From an uncultured Gammaproteobacteria bacterium (lineage in GTDB: Bacteria > Pseudomonadota > Gammaproteobacteria > Enterobacterales > Psychrobiaceae), in NCBI GenBank assembly GCA_937139475.1, contig CAKZQF010000173.1, forward strand, positions 1 to 53,774: DNA of 53,774 nt, read 5' to 3'. A model generated the notes under the pieces. That model was not told where the DNA came from. It saw nothing but the letters and a program-made list of their open reading frames with translations, and ran no database searches. Shown here piece by piece: positions 17,344-25,363 of the stretch. Each line of letters opens with the position of its first letter. The stretch's first letter is position 1. The position numbers and the translations under genes are program-made.

Positions 17344-18012
17344 TTATTTGCTTGTTTTGAAAAAGTGAATTAATTGCTGAGCCATTCCTTTGCATGCATC
17401 TTTTTGTACGGATGCGATAAGTGGAATTGGCACCACAATCGCCGGCATATAAGAGGTGCCGTCGGCAACGCTACTCACTTTTCCGATCAACTTTTTGTTT
17501 TGATAATCCCAAATCGATGCTTCATATTCAGCGGTTTTATCCCAGGTGCCAAAGCCGAAACAAGCTGCACCCGCGCCTGATATGCCGCAACTAATAGAGC
17601 CGCTGGATCGGGTTTTTTCTGTGTTGCCATCAACCCAGATGATGTAATGGACATTATACTCATCAAACACCTTACCTATTTGGTTATAACTCAGTAGATG
17701 CTGCAGGCCTTGAATTTGAGTTGGTGCGGTTCGTGCTTCAAACCAGGGGTACAGACTATCAACAAATGTTTGTTCGGGAATGACGTTTAAGGCGTTTTCA
17801 CCTTGGGTCAAGACGCTGCCGATACAGGAAACTAGCTCAGGCTCAGTTTCGTAATTGCTGCCGCTACGCCGGCCAATAACGACAACAGATTCACCTTCTT
17901 TTAACTCAGTTGGTAAATGTTTTACATGGTCAACCGTCACGGTGGTGCATCCGCCAACAACTAAGGTTAATAGCCCACAGAGGACTAATGGAACCAAGAT
18001 TTGAGTTTTCAT
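17344..18012 (-). CDS. Lipoprotein of unknown function
   Basis: The 222-residue protein starts with a signal peptide and lipobox (LVVGGC at about residues 17-22), so it is predicted to be lipid-anchored in the envelope. I do not recognise the family. Several cysteines (SCIGSV, SCGISGAGAACFG) and a glycine-rich centre stand out; the C-terminal third has SSVADGTSYMPAIVVPIPLI. It lies 41 bases after the preceding lipoprotein and 24 bases before the M48 protease, all in one direction, so it is probably co-expressed with them. Confidence 0.75.
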   Translation of the reverse strand: MKTQILVPLVLCGLLTLVVGGCTTVTVDHVKHLPTELKEGESVVVIGRRSGSNYETEPELVSCIGSVLTQGENALNVIPEQTFVDSLYPWFEARTAPTQIQGLQHLLSYNQIGKVFDEYNVHYIIWVDGNTEKTRSSGSISCGISGAGAACFGFGTWDKTAEYEASIWDYQNKKLIGKVSSVADGTSYMPAIVVPIPLIASVQKDACKGMAQQLIHFFKTSK

Positions 18013-18053
18013 TGTCTGTACTCCGTTTGTTTAATTAAGCCAAGACGCATTGA

Positions 18054-18689
18054 CTATTTATACTGTTCTAACCAAGAGTTTATCTCTGGCACATGAGCAA
18101 ACCGTAGGGCCAGACCTGCTCCAGCATCTCTTAGTGCGACCACTAACGCTTCGTTTAGCGCGCTTTCCTCTGATTTCATAAAGGCTGAAGGCGTCTTGCC
18201 ATAAGCGGTTAGTATCCAGTCGGCGATAAGCTGACCATGCTTGTCATATACCTTCATGTTGTATTTTATCCACACTTCGTACATGTTTATTTTAGTCTCG
18301 CGCGGCATGTTATATTGAAACTCTTCTAAGGTCGGTTCGAAATACAGATCGATGTTGTCGCCCTCTGAAGGGGGAATTTCATTAATGGCTATCACTTGTT
18401 TAAACATTGCCGGAAGCACTGTGTCAAACAGCGCCATTTGTGCACTGCCAATGCCAATTTCCCAGTCATCTCGCTTCTCGTTTTTTTCAACGTAGTTGAA
18501 TTCTCTAAATTGTGGATTGTATTTAACACCCATGGTTAGCGGCAGTTGATTGACTAATGGGCTGGGGAAATTTCCTTGCACCTGCAGCGTGCTTTTACAC
18601 CCTGTCATTGGCAAGGTGATGCATCCAGCAAAAAATATACTCAGCAGCGTTTTAGGTAAGCGACCTAGGTTTCTATTTACTCGTTTCAT
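18054..18689 (-). CDS. Lipoprotein of unknown function
   Basis: The 211-residue protein has a long basic N-terminus, a hydrophobic segment and a lipobox (LPMTGC), predicting an envelope lipoprotein. The mature part begins with QVQGNFPSPLVNQLPLTMGV and contains an IDLYFEPTLEEFQYNMP stretch and a conserved-looking WIKYNMKVYDKHGQLIADW. This pattern recalls small outer-membrane lipoproteins that bind a partner complex, but I cannot assign a family. It starts only 14 bases after the second vWA gene, so it is part of the same unit. Confidence 0.75.
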   Translation of the reverse strand: MKRVNRNLGRLPKTLLSIFFAGCITLPMTGCKSTLQVQGNFPSPLVNQLPLTMGVKYNPQFREFNYVEKNEKRDDWEIGIGSAQMALFDTVLPAMFKQVIAINEIPPSEGDNIDLYFEPTLEEFQYNMPRETKINMYEVWIKYNMKVYDKHGQLIADWILTAYGKTPSAFMKSEESALNEALVVALRDAGAGLALRFAHVPEINSWLEQYK

Positions 18690-18703
18690 TTGTTGCTCCT
18701 GTT

Positions 18704-19708
18704 TTAATGCTGAAAGTCGTTAAGCCCAATAAAGGTGCCGCCATTGCGATGTGTTAGTTCTCGCATCAATGTCGCAAAGCGGACTCCTGTGGTTTGTAAG
18801 TGTTTCGGTCTGGCAAATTGCACCGGGAAACCTACGGCGTGTATTCGCACTAGGTGTTCATTGTTTTGGTTGATTGTGTTGATCCGTTCGATAGTCGCAA
18901 GCACTTGTTGAATGGAGCGTCCGGAAAATTCATCTCCCATGACATAGAGGCTTATTTTTTTATCCTCACTAAAAAAAGTGCGAATCGCTTTTTGAATGCC
19001 TTCAACCGGGCTGGAGTTACTAAAGGGGTTCCATTGCCTTAGGCGTTTGATGATTGCTGCACGGCGGGCGTCTGAATCCGGTATCCACTTATTGCGATAG
19101 CTTGTAAACATGTAGCTTCCCATATCATTCATTATCTGAATGCCTTTGATCTTTGGGTATATCTTGAGGGTAGCTATTATCTCTTCAAGTAATCTAGGCC
19201 ATGCATAACTGAACATACTGCCGGAAGTGTCAATAATAAAAACCAGGTATTCGCTGTCTACTGGAATGCCACCAACTAGCTCATTTTTGCTCTGATAATT
19301 TGTGCCGAGTAAGCGCTGCATTTCGGCCGACAGGCTCTGTACGGCAAGCGCCAACTTGCCTTTTTCTTTGCTGTTTATAATGGCCTTTTTACTCTTTTGT
19401 GCATGTAGCGCTTTTACCTTGGCCAGCCGTGTTCTCAAAATAGCGAGACGTTGTTGTTCGGATGAAATCTGTTGCTGTTTTGCATTTAAATCACGATTTA
19501 TGAGGGTTGTTTCTCCCCTCAGGCTAAAGAGCTGCTTTTGCAGGTCTTGTATTTGTGCTTTGTTGTTAATTTCACTTTGCTCTACTTGCACTGGAGACAT
19601 CGATTTTGTGATCATCAATAACAAAATAATCGCACCAAAACCACAGCAAATCACATCCAAAAAGGATATTGAAAACTCTTGTGACTCGCGCTGTCTACGG
19701 TTTCTCAT
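18704..19708 (-). CDS. TolR/ExbD-like membrane helix fused to a vWA domain (paralogue 2)
   Basis: This 334-residue protein has a short basic cytoplasmic N-terminus and then one membrane helix with SISFLDVICCGFGAIILLLM. The Asp (residue 18) sits where ExbD/TolR carry their proton-path aspartate (FIDV/LLDV). A coiled coil at about 45-110 leads to a von Willebrand A domain with a MIDAS motif (FIIDTSGSM) near residue 155. The start is ATG 19708 behind AGGAG, not the TTG two codons upstream. The gap to the preceding paralogue is 11 bases. It is predicted to be anchored in the inner membrane with the vWA part in the periplasm and to partner the ExbB-like protein encoded upstream. Confidence 0.82.
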   Translation of the reverse strand: MRNRRQRESQEFSISFLDVICCGFGAIILLLMITKSMSPVQVEQSEINNKAQIQDLQKQLFSLRGETTLINRDLNAKQQQISSEQQRLAILRTRLAKVKALHAQKSKKAIINSKEKGKLALAVQSLSAEMQRLLGTNYQSKNELVGGIPVDSEYLVFIIDTSGSMFSYAWPRLLEEIIATLKIYPKIKGIQIMNDMGSYMFTSYRNKWIPDSDARRAAIIKRLRQWNPFSNSSPVEGIQKAIRTFFSEDKKISLYVMGDEFSGRSIQQVLATIERINTINQNNEHLVRIHAVGFPVQFARPKHLQTTGVRFATLMRELTHRNGGTFIGLNDFQH

Positions 19709-19719
19709 ATTCAATGCTC

Positions 19720-20796
19720 CTATGGCCAGTCAAGTGACGGGCTCATAAATGAGCCTGAGGTATATTGTGCTAAGCGCCAAAATGCTGAAGCCGCAATAGG
19801 GTCGCCTTCCATTGGCCATAGTAAAACATTGACGGGAATCCCCTGTGGCAGTGACGTTACCGCTTGTTCAAATAGCTTTTCCCGTTCCTTTCCTGTAATG
19901 GTATTGGCTGAAGTTGGTTGCGCCCCCAAAGTGGGAAGGCTGTCGGTGATCAAAATAATATTGTCCGGCAGTGGATCAAGTGAACTTATCGACCGAAAGG
20001 CGTTATCCAGGTTTGTACCGCCTGTCGGTACGATGTTATAAAGCCCCTGAATGACCCGGTTTAATTGACTCTGGTCTGATATATTGAGCCACTGGTTTGC
20101 AGTTTGTGGTGCCGCTGCAACAACATCAGTGTCAAAACTGTATAACTGGAATTGACTCTCTAACGGAAACTTTGCAATTAACCATTCAACGGCTCGGATG
20201 GCGCGTTGCCATTTGGGGGCTTGCTTCTTAATCTCGGTTGGCATATTGCGCCGACGTATCACGTTGACGATAGAGCTATCTAACATGCTGGCTGAAGTAT
20301 CTAGCAAGATTAATATTCTCGCGCCCCCAAGCTTCAAGCCGGTAAGGTATTGTCTTTCTCCCTGGCCACTAAACCGGCGTGCATCGTTGCCTTCTTTGAT
20401 TTCTTGCTCTAACGACTTTTTACTTAACACTAACTTTTTAAGTTGTTGTTCAAGTTGCAAGATTTGTTGCTCGTCACTTTCTTGTTCAAGCTTGGTTATC
20501 ATATCGTCGATTGCCCGAACATCGTCATTAGTCTGCCTGGCCAGTCCGTTGGTTTCGACAAATTGCTGATTTAGCAATGACAGGGCATTTTTAATCTCCA
20601 CCAGGTCTTTCTCACCGTCAACAACTTCTTGATTGAGCAAGCTAACCTCGGCGGCTAACTTCGTATCAGTTGGTTCCGTTTGCGTATCTACATCATGTCG
20701 AATAATCAAAAAAACTAAAATCACTGCACCGAAACCGCACGACATAATATCGAGGAATGAAAGGCTGAAGGTGGAGAATTTACGTTTATTGCGCAT
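19720..20796 (-). CDS. TolR/ExbD-like membrane helix fused to a vWA domain (paralogue 1)
   Basis: The 358-residue protein has the same plan as its downstream neighbour. It has a basic tail, one membrane helix with SLSFLDIMSCGFGAVILVFL (Asp at residue 16), a long glutamate/lysine-rich coiled coil (about 45-145), and a C-terminal vWA domain. The MIDAS is complete: LLDTSASM, then a threonine in PTGGTNLDNAF, then ITDSLPT. It probably binds a divalent metal and a protein ligand in the periplasm. The two paralogues are clearly divergent outside the helix and MIDAS, which suggests a heteromeric pair. It lies 5 bases after the Hsp70/FHA-like gene. Confidence 0.84.
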   Translation of the reverse strand: MRNKRKFSTFSLSFLDIMSCGFGAVILVFLIIRHDVDTQTEPTDTKLAAEVSLLNQEVVDGEKDLVEIKNALSLLNQQFVETNGLARQTNDDVRAIDDMITKLEQESDEQQILQLEQQLKKLVLSKKSLEQEIKEGNDARRFSGQGERQYLTGLKLGGARILILLDTSASMLDSSIVNVIRRRNMPTEIKKQAPKWQRAIRAVEWLIAKFPLESQFQLYSFDTDVVAAAPQTANQWLNISDQSQLNRVIQGLYNIVPTGGTNLDNAFRSISSLDPLPDNIILITDSLPTLGAQPTSANTITGKEREKLFEQAVTSLPQGIPVNVLLWPMEGDPIAASAFWRLAQYTSGSFMSPSLDWP

Positions 20797-20801
20797 CCTG
20801 G

Positions 20802-22133
20802 TTAAAACTCCTGTTGAACATTAATGAAGTTAAATTTGTAGTGGTGCTCTGGTAATTGAATGGTATCTCCTGCAATTAATGCGGGTGATTGATGAAGTTG
20901 CTGCTGATTAATTAACACTGGGGTACTATTGAGTTGCGTGACAAAGTAATTACCTTCGCGGTACGTTAAACAAGCCGCAGAGTGCTGATTTCTAGTACGG
21001 CTTACGGGTTGTTGACGATTGGCGTTAAGGTAGGCTGTTTTACAATCTAATGGATAGGCAAAGCCGTGACATTGGATTTGAGCACTGATGTTGTCGCAGC
21101 TTTGTTGCACTATCCTTGCCCGGTTGGCAGCTTCTGTTGGTCGCGTTTTTGTATCGGGACACGGCAGTGAGGTGACAAGTGTTAAGGCTTGAATATCATC
21201 ATTAAGATAGTGCTGTGCGAGATGGTCTTTTAACGCGACAACGCGCTGATAGTTACTGGCTGGTTGGTGGCACTGTATGCGTGAATTGATTGGCAACCCA
21301 GACAGAATGGCAGCAAAGCGCTGGCTCATAACGACAGGTTCACAAGCCTGGTTGATTTGCTCGATCAACTCATTAAAAAACAGACTAATTTGATTGTTTA
21401 GATCTCTTAACTCGACCTCAATTGTTATATCACCGATGCTTAGCAGATATTTACTGTCGGCCTTACGTAGCATTGTCGCAATTTGTAAATAGAGTGCTTG
21501 TTCATGATTGGCCAGATGAAAAGCATCGAAACGGCACTGATTGATAAATAGCTGATTGAGCCAGGCGGCCAAATGGCTGTATAAATCTGCGATGCCTTTT
21601 TCTGTGTACTGTGACGATTGGCGCAGTGTAATGTTGCCATCAACCGCTAACTGGCTATGTTCATAACTATGTAACCCGATATCATAATAATCATAGTGCA
21701 GTGAATTTGACGGTTCGTAAGATAAAACCGCACTGTTGACCAACGCAATGACCTCAAGCTGGCAACTCTGTGCAATGCCAAGCAATAACGCAAGCTGTTG
21801 TGTACTGAAGTGGCTGGGCACGATAAATACCACCTGAGAGCAGGCTTTTGCTTGCGACACCAAATTTTGTAGCTGTAGATAGGCCAAATCAGCAAAGTGT
21901 CTTACGCTGGCGTTGCTGCTATTTATTTGTTCATACCCTAAGCGGTGCCAATAATGATAGTAGGTATTTTCGGGGGACGCTTTAGCGTGTTTATACGCCT
22001 CCGAGCCAAAGCTAACGTGGTCCTGATCCACCAACGCATAACCTAGTTGCTGTGTCAGCAATGGCTGTCCATGCCCATCTTGTTCAAACAATGTGAGTTG
22101 GTAATCATTGAGTTCAATCGCACAAATTGCCAT
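20802..22133 (-). CDS. Hsp70/actin-fold-like protein with FHA-like C-terminus
   Basis: This 443-residue cytoplasmic protein resembles an Hsp70-type actin fold: VVFIVPSHFSTQQLALLLGI followed by QLEVIALVNSAVLSYE corresponds to the VP-AYF...R and INEPTAAAL segments of DnaK. However, the phosphate-1 loop (GIDLGTTN in DnaK) and phosphate-2 loop (DLGGGT) are replaced by IELNDYQLTL and YDIGLHSYEH, so ATP use is doubtful. The last ~75 residues (NYFVTQLNSTPVLINQQQL, LIAGDTIQLPEHHYKF) look like the second half of an FHA fold. No transmembrane segment is seen. Its ATG overlaps the stop of the ExbB-like gene (TAATG), so the two are translationally coupled. I infer a cytoplasmic partner or regulator of the channel complex. 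Confidence 0.7.
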   Translation of the reverse strand: MAICAIELNDYQLTLFEQDGHGQPLLTQQLGYALVDQDHVSFGSEAYKHAKASPENTYYHYWHRLGYEQINSSNASVRHFADLAYLQLQNLVSQAKACSQVVFIVPSHFSTQQLALLLGIAQSCQLEVIALVNSAVLSYEPSNSLHYDYYDIGLHSYEHSQLAVDGNITLRQSSQYTEKGIADLYSHLAAWLNQLFINQCRFDAFHLANHEQALYLQIATMLRKADSKYLLSIGDITIEVELRDLNNQISLFFNELIEQINQACEPVVMSQRFAAILSGLPINSRIQCHQPASNYQRVVALKDHLAQHYLNDDIQALTLVTSLPCPDTKTRPTEAANRARIVQQSCDNISAQIQCHGFAYPLDCKTAYLNANRQQPVSRTRNQHSAACLTYREGNYFVTQLNSTPVLINQQQLHQSPALIAGDTIQLPEHHYKFNFINVQQEF

Positions 22134-22948
22134 TATTCCACCTCATCGGTCGTGTTTTTCAATAGATGGTTTAACAAACTATTGTCACAATAGTCTTGCG
22201 TTCCCTGTACCAAACGCTCTTGCATTAACTGCAACTGATGACTAAAGAACATCACAAAGATGCTAATCACTAATGCAATGAACGTGGAATTAAAGGCTAT
22301 TCCTAAGCTGTTGGTAACGCCAATGATGTTGCCTTGGACCGCTTCATGCGCGAGTCCCAGTGCATCACCAATCCCCCGTACTGTGCCAATAAATCCAATG
22401 GAGGGGATTGCCCAAACAATATATCTAACCATTGCCAATTCACTGTCGAGTTTGTCGGTTTCGCTTTCACAAGTGTTTTTTACCGCGCTAGCAACTGCCG
22501 CGACACTTGAAGTGGCATAAAACCGTTGCAGCGCAACCAATAGCGTGCGCGGCGCTAGCATCGCTTGTTGGTGGGGCGGTAGATTTTGCAGTGGCCGACA
22601 TAGGTCTCGTGCGTCGCTTGGTAAAATGCTAGCGCCAGGTGCGATGTTTAGCATTGTCAAGCTGAGCATACTTTTCTCTTTAAAGGTTAACCGCGCCTTG
22701 TAAGCCATGATTAACAGCGCCCATACCATTAAGATAAAGCAAGTCTCTTGTTCAAAGTCCTTTAACACCACATAAATAGAACGCTCGCTAACAACAACAG
22801 CATCTGTTTGTTGGGCTATTTGCTGTTGCTTTTGAAAAGCGGCAGCGTTGGGCCTGATCACCGTGACATAAACTGCATGGACCACAATGATGGCTATCAA
22901 TAATGAAAACAGCTGGTAAATAAATTCGGAATTTGCACCTTTTTTCAT
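22133..22948 (-). CDS. MotA/TolQ/ExbB-family proton channel protein
   Basis: The 271-residue inner-membrane protein belongs to the TolQ/ExbB/MotA channel family. Hydrophobic segments are seen at about 10-30, 68-85, 178-200 and 215-240. The family signature is in YIVWAIPSIGFIGTVRGIGDALG, followed by GVTNSLGIAFNSTFIALVISIFVMFF, where the threonine/serine line the ion path in known members. A strong GGGAG ribosome site precedes it. The gene order channel, Hsp70-like, two TolR-like vWA proteins points to a dedicated ion-driven envelope machine. It differs from ordinary ExbB in having an additional N-terminal hydrophobic segment. Confidence 0.9.
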   Translation of the reverse strand: MKKGANSEFIYQLFSLLIAIIVVHAVYVTVIRPNAAAFQKQQQIAQQTDAVVVSERSIYVVLKDFEQETCFILMVWALLIMAYKARLTFKEKSMLSLTMLNIAPGASILPSDARDLCRPLQNLPPHQQAMLAPRTLLVALQRFYATSSVAAVASAVKNTCESETDKLDSELAMVRYIVWAIPSIGFIGTVRGIGDALGLAHEAVQGNIIGVTNSLGIAFNSTFIALVISIFVMFFSHQLQLMQERLVQGTQDYCDNSLLNHLLKNTTDEVE

Positions 22949-22994
22949 TAGTCTTACTCCCTAGGTTGGACTTAACTCCAGTCCGTTTAAATGG

Positions 22995-23234
22995 TTATAT
23001 GTCTACCGGAAAAGATACTGATAGATCCTCTGATATCTTTTCCGTTGGTTTGAATTTTTCATCTTTTTGCGAGTCTTGCTGCGCTTCCTTATCGCTTGCC
23101 TGTAATGACTTTAATGCCAATTCCTGCGCGGTTTTAACCTGAACCACTGGGCTGACTACATCTTTGGCCCCCAACAGTGAAATGGGGTAAAGCGCTAACA
23201 GCATTAACATTAGTGGCTTAATGTAATTGACCAT
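22995..23234 (-). CDS. Small exported protein of unknown function
   Basis: This 79-residue protein has a hydrophobic N-terminus (PLMLMLLALYPISLLGAK) that is a signal peptide or membrane anchor, followed by a short polar tail rich in Gln, Lys, Asp and Glu. A strong ribosome site (AAAGGGGAA) lies before the ATG. It sits between the PEGA/FGE gene and the ExbB-like gene with gaps of 32 and 46 bases, in the same direction. I do not recognise a family. Its placement suggests a small subunit or accessory of the channel. Confidence 0.65.
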   Translation of the reverse strand: MVNYIKPLMLMLLALYPISLLGAKDVVSPVVQVKTAQELALKSLQASDKEAQQDSQKDEKFKPTEKISEDLSVSFPVDI

Positions 23235-23266
23235 GAAATTTCCCCTTTAATCATTGCTTAAGTTAG

Positions 23267-25363
23267 TTATTGGGCATTACGCGCTAGGCGAAACCCAACA
23301 TCATTTCTTGGCTCAAGCCCGTAATCCCGATATGACAAGCGTAATTGAGTACGCGAGCCCAGCGCCCAGCTAGCTCCCCGTATGACACGATAATTTCCTT
23401 GCTTAGGTCCCGTTGGGTTTAATTCTGCAGTGTTAGATAACCCTGTTTTAATGTGATAGTAATCGTGGATCCATTCGGCTACGTTGCCATCGATATCGTA
23501 AAGACCGTGCTGATTTTTTCCAAAAGAACCCACTGGCGAGGTCGCAATGAATTTATCGTTGTAGGTGGTCTGGATTGAGCCCAATATTGCCGCGCCAGAT
23601 ATATCGGCGAAATTACCTGCGTTGTTGCGCGGCGGCAGAGAGTCACCCCAGGTATATCTAAGCATTGTTCCCTTGCTATAACGTGCCGCCCAAGCCCATT
23701 CAGCTTCTGTTGGTAGGCGGTAACCATTAGCGTTATCATTAGACGCTCGTACTTTATCGTCTTTAATCTCGTAAACCGGGGCTAAGCCTTCTTGTTGAGA
23801 TAGCCAGTTGCAGAATTTGGCGGCCTCTAGCCAACTTAATTTAACCGCTGGTTGGTTTGCACCATTAAGACTATTGCCCTTTACGTGGCCTGAGGAATGC
23901 GCGCTCTGGAACATTTGAAACTCTCTGTTGGTTACTTCTTTGATGCCCAGATAAAAAGCGCGGGTAAGTTTTATTTGTCTTGCTGTTTCATTAGCCCGTC
24001 GGCCTTGCTCTCTTCTTGAGGCGCCCATTGTAAAATTGGTGTTTGGTTTAAATAGCTTTAACGTTGCACCAGAGGCGGCAGTGATAAGCGGCTTCATATT
24101 TTCCCAACGGCTCTGTTCAATAGTTTTAAGGTTTACCTCAACGACTTGAGTCATGGCGATATTGGGTAGGATATTGGCGACATAATCAACGTAACCAGGG
24201 CGTTTAATCGTGATCTGTTGCTGGGTTGCTGTAAGTCGGGCCGTTTGGTTTGCGTTGCCTTTGGCCTTGCCCGCGATATAGAGTGTTGCATCTCGAGGTG
24301 TTACTTTAAACGCAACCTCGCCACGCAGTGGCTTTAGGCTATAACGAGAGACCGAGCGCGCTCCTGAGACAATATTTAGTTGATGGAATTGTTGTTGGTA
24401 ACCATCTTTAAACAGCAATAGTGATTGTTTATCGCCCGGTGTAACGGCGATATCCAGTGGGGTCACTCCAAGGTATTTGTCACCTAGGGTGACTTGAACC
24501 CCCTGTGGGACCGTGTTTATAACCAATTGTCCATTGTGCTTAAACAACGTGACCAAGGGTAGGGTGGTTGACTGACCTGCGGTTGACTCAACAAGGCGCT
24601 GTCTTTGTTGGTAGCCATCTTTTGTAAAGGTTAATCTATGTTCACCCTGCAAAAGCTCTGCGTTAAAAGGAGTGGTGCCAAGATATTGCCCATTGTTAAA
24701 GACCTTTGCTCCACTAGGCTGTGAACTTATCTCAGTATTTCCCCAAGCAGGAATAAGCTCAATCGCCAGGGATTGTGTTTGCTCTTTGCCTTGAATGACT
24801 ATCTTAGCTTGATGATCAAAGTATCGTGGAGCTGACACCATTATTTGGTGCTCGCCCGCACTGATGTTATTGATTGTCTGCCCTTGGAGGTCTGCCTTTA
24901 TTTGGTCAATGTAGACTGTGGCGTTCACCGCTGGGCTAATCTCAAGCGAGAGGTGGCCCGGTAATCTGACGAACTTAAACGTGAGGCGCTGATTTTGCAG
25001 TTCTGAGACATCAAATGTCTTATTGAGTGGGTAATGACCAGGTAGCGTTGCATTAACCTGGTACTGACCAGGTAACATCAATAAGTGGTCGGCTAACTCC
25101 AGCATAGGGTTGCCAGCAACTGAAATATTGTTACTGCTGGGGACGGTGCTTATTACGACAGATTTTGCGCTAAATACAAACCATAGTGCAATACTAGCAA
25201 TAAATAGCAAGGCAGCTAACAGATAAAATATTGGTTTGTGTCTGCGTTTGACTGGCGCAGTAGTGTGAGATGCCGGTACAAAGGTCTGCGGCAAGATCAC
25301 TTTATTATCTTGAGCCTCTTGGTCCGTCGTACTTAATGTTTGTATTCTCGTTGGGCTATTCAT
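23267..25363 (-). CDS. Membrane-anchored protein with PEGA repeats and a C-terminal FGE/SUMF1-like domain
   Basis: The 698-residue protein has one membrane helix at about 45-68 (FYLLAALLFIASIALWF). Five PEGA-like beta repeats follow between about 70 and 400; two clear ones contain GQYLGTTPF and DKYLGVTPLD with glycine-tyrosine ends. The C-terminal ~250 residues form an FGE/SUMF1-like (formylglycine-generating enzyme) domain, with NGYRLPTEAEWAWAAR, HGLYDIDGNVAEWI and YRVIRGASWALGS. The cysteines that active FGE enzymes use in the segment after RGGS are absent here, so it is probably a binding domain, not a sulfatase activator. Its ATG overlaps the stop of the TPR gene (ATGA). The large part is predicted to be periplasmic. 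Confidence 0.85.
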   Translation of the reverse strand: MNSPTRIQTLSTTDQEAQDNKVILPQTFVPASHTTAPVKRRHKPIFYLLAALLFIASIALWFVFSAKSVVISTVPSSNNISVAGNPMLELADHLLMLPGQYQVNATLPGHYPLNKTFDVSELQNQRLTFKFVRLPGHLSLEISPAVNATVYIDQIKADLQGQTINNISAGEHQIMVSAPRYFDHQAKIVIQGKEQTQSLAIELIPAWGNTEISSQPSGAKVFNNGQYLGTTPFNAELLQGEHRLTFTKDGYQQRQRLVESTAGQSTTLPLVTLFKHNGQLVINTVPQGVQVTLGDKYLGVTPLDIAVTPGDKQSLLLFKDGYQQQFHQLNIVSGARSVSRYSLKPLRGEVAFKVTPRDATLYIAGKAKGNANQTARLTATQQQITIKRPGYVDYVANILPNIAMTQVVEVNLKTIEQSRWENMKPLITAASGATLKLFKPNTNFTMGASRREQGRRANETARQIKLTRAFYLGIKEVTNREFQMFQSAHSSGHVKGNSLNGANQPAVKLSWLEAAKFCNWLSQQEGLAPVYEIKDDKVRASNDNANGYRLPTEAEWAWAARYSKGTMLRYTWGDSLPPRNNAGNFADISGAAILGSIQTTYNDKFIATSPVGSFGKNQHGLYDIDGNVAEWIHDYYHIKTGLSNTAELNPTGPKQGNYRVIRGASWALGSRTQLRLSYRDYGLEPRNDVGFRLARNAQ

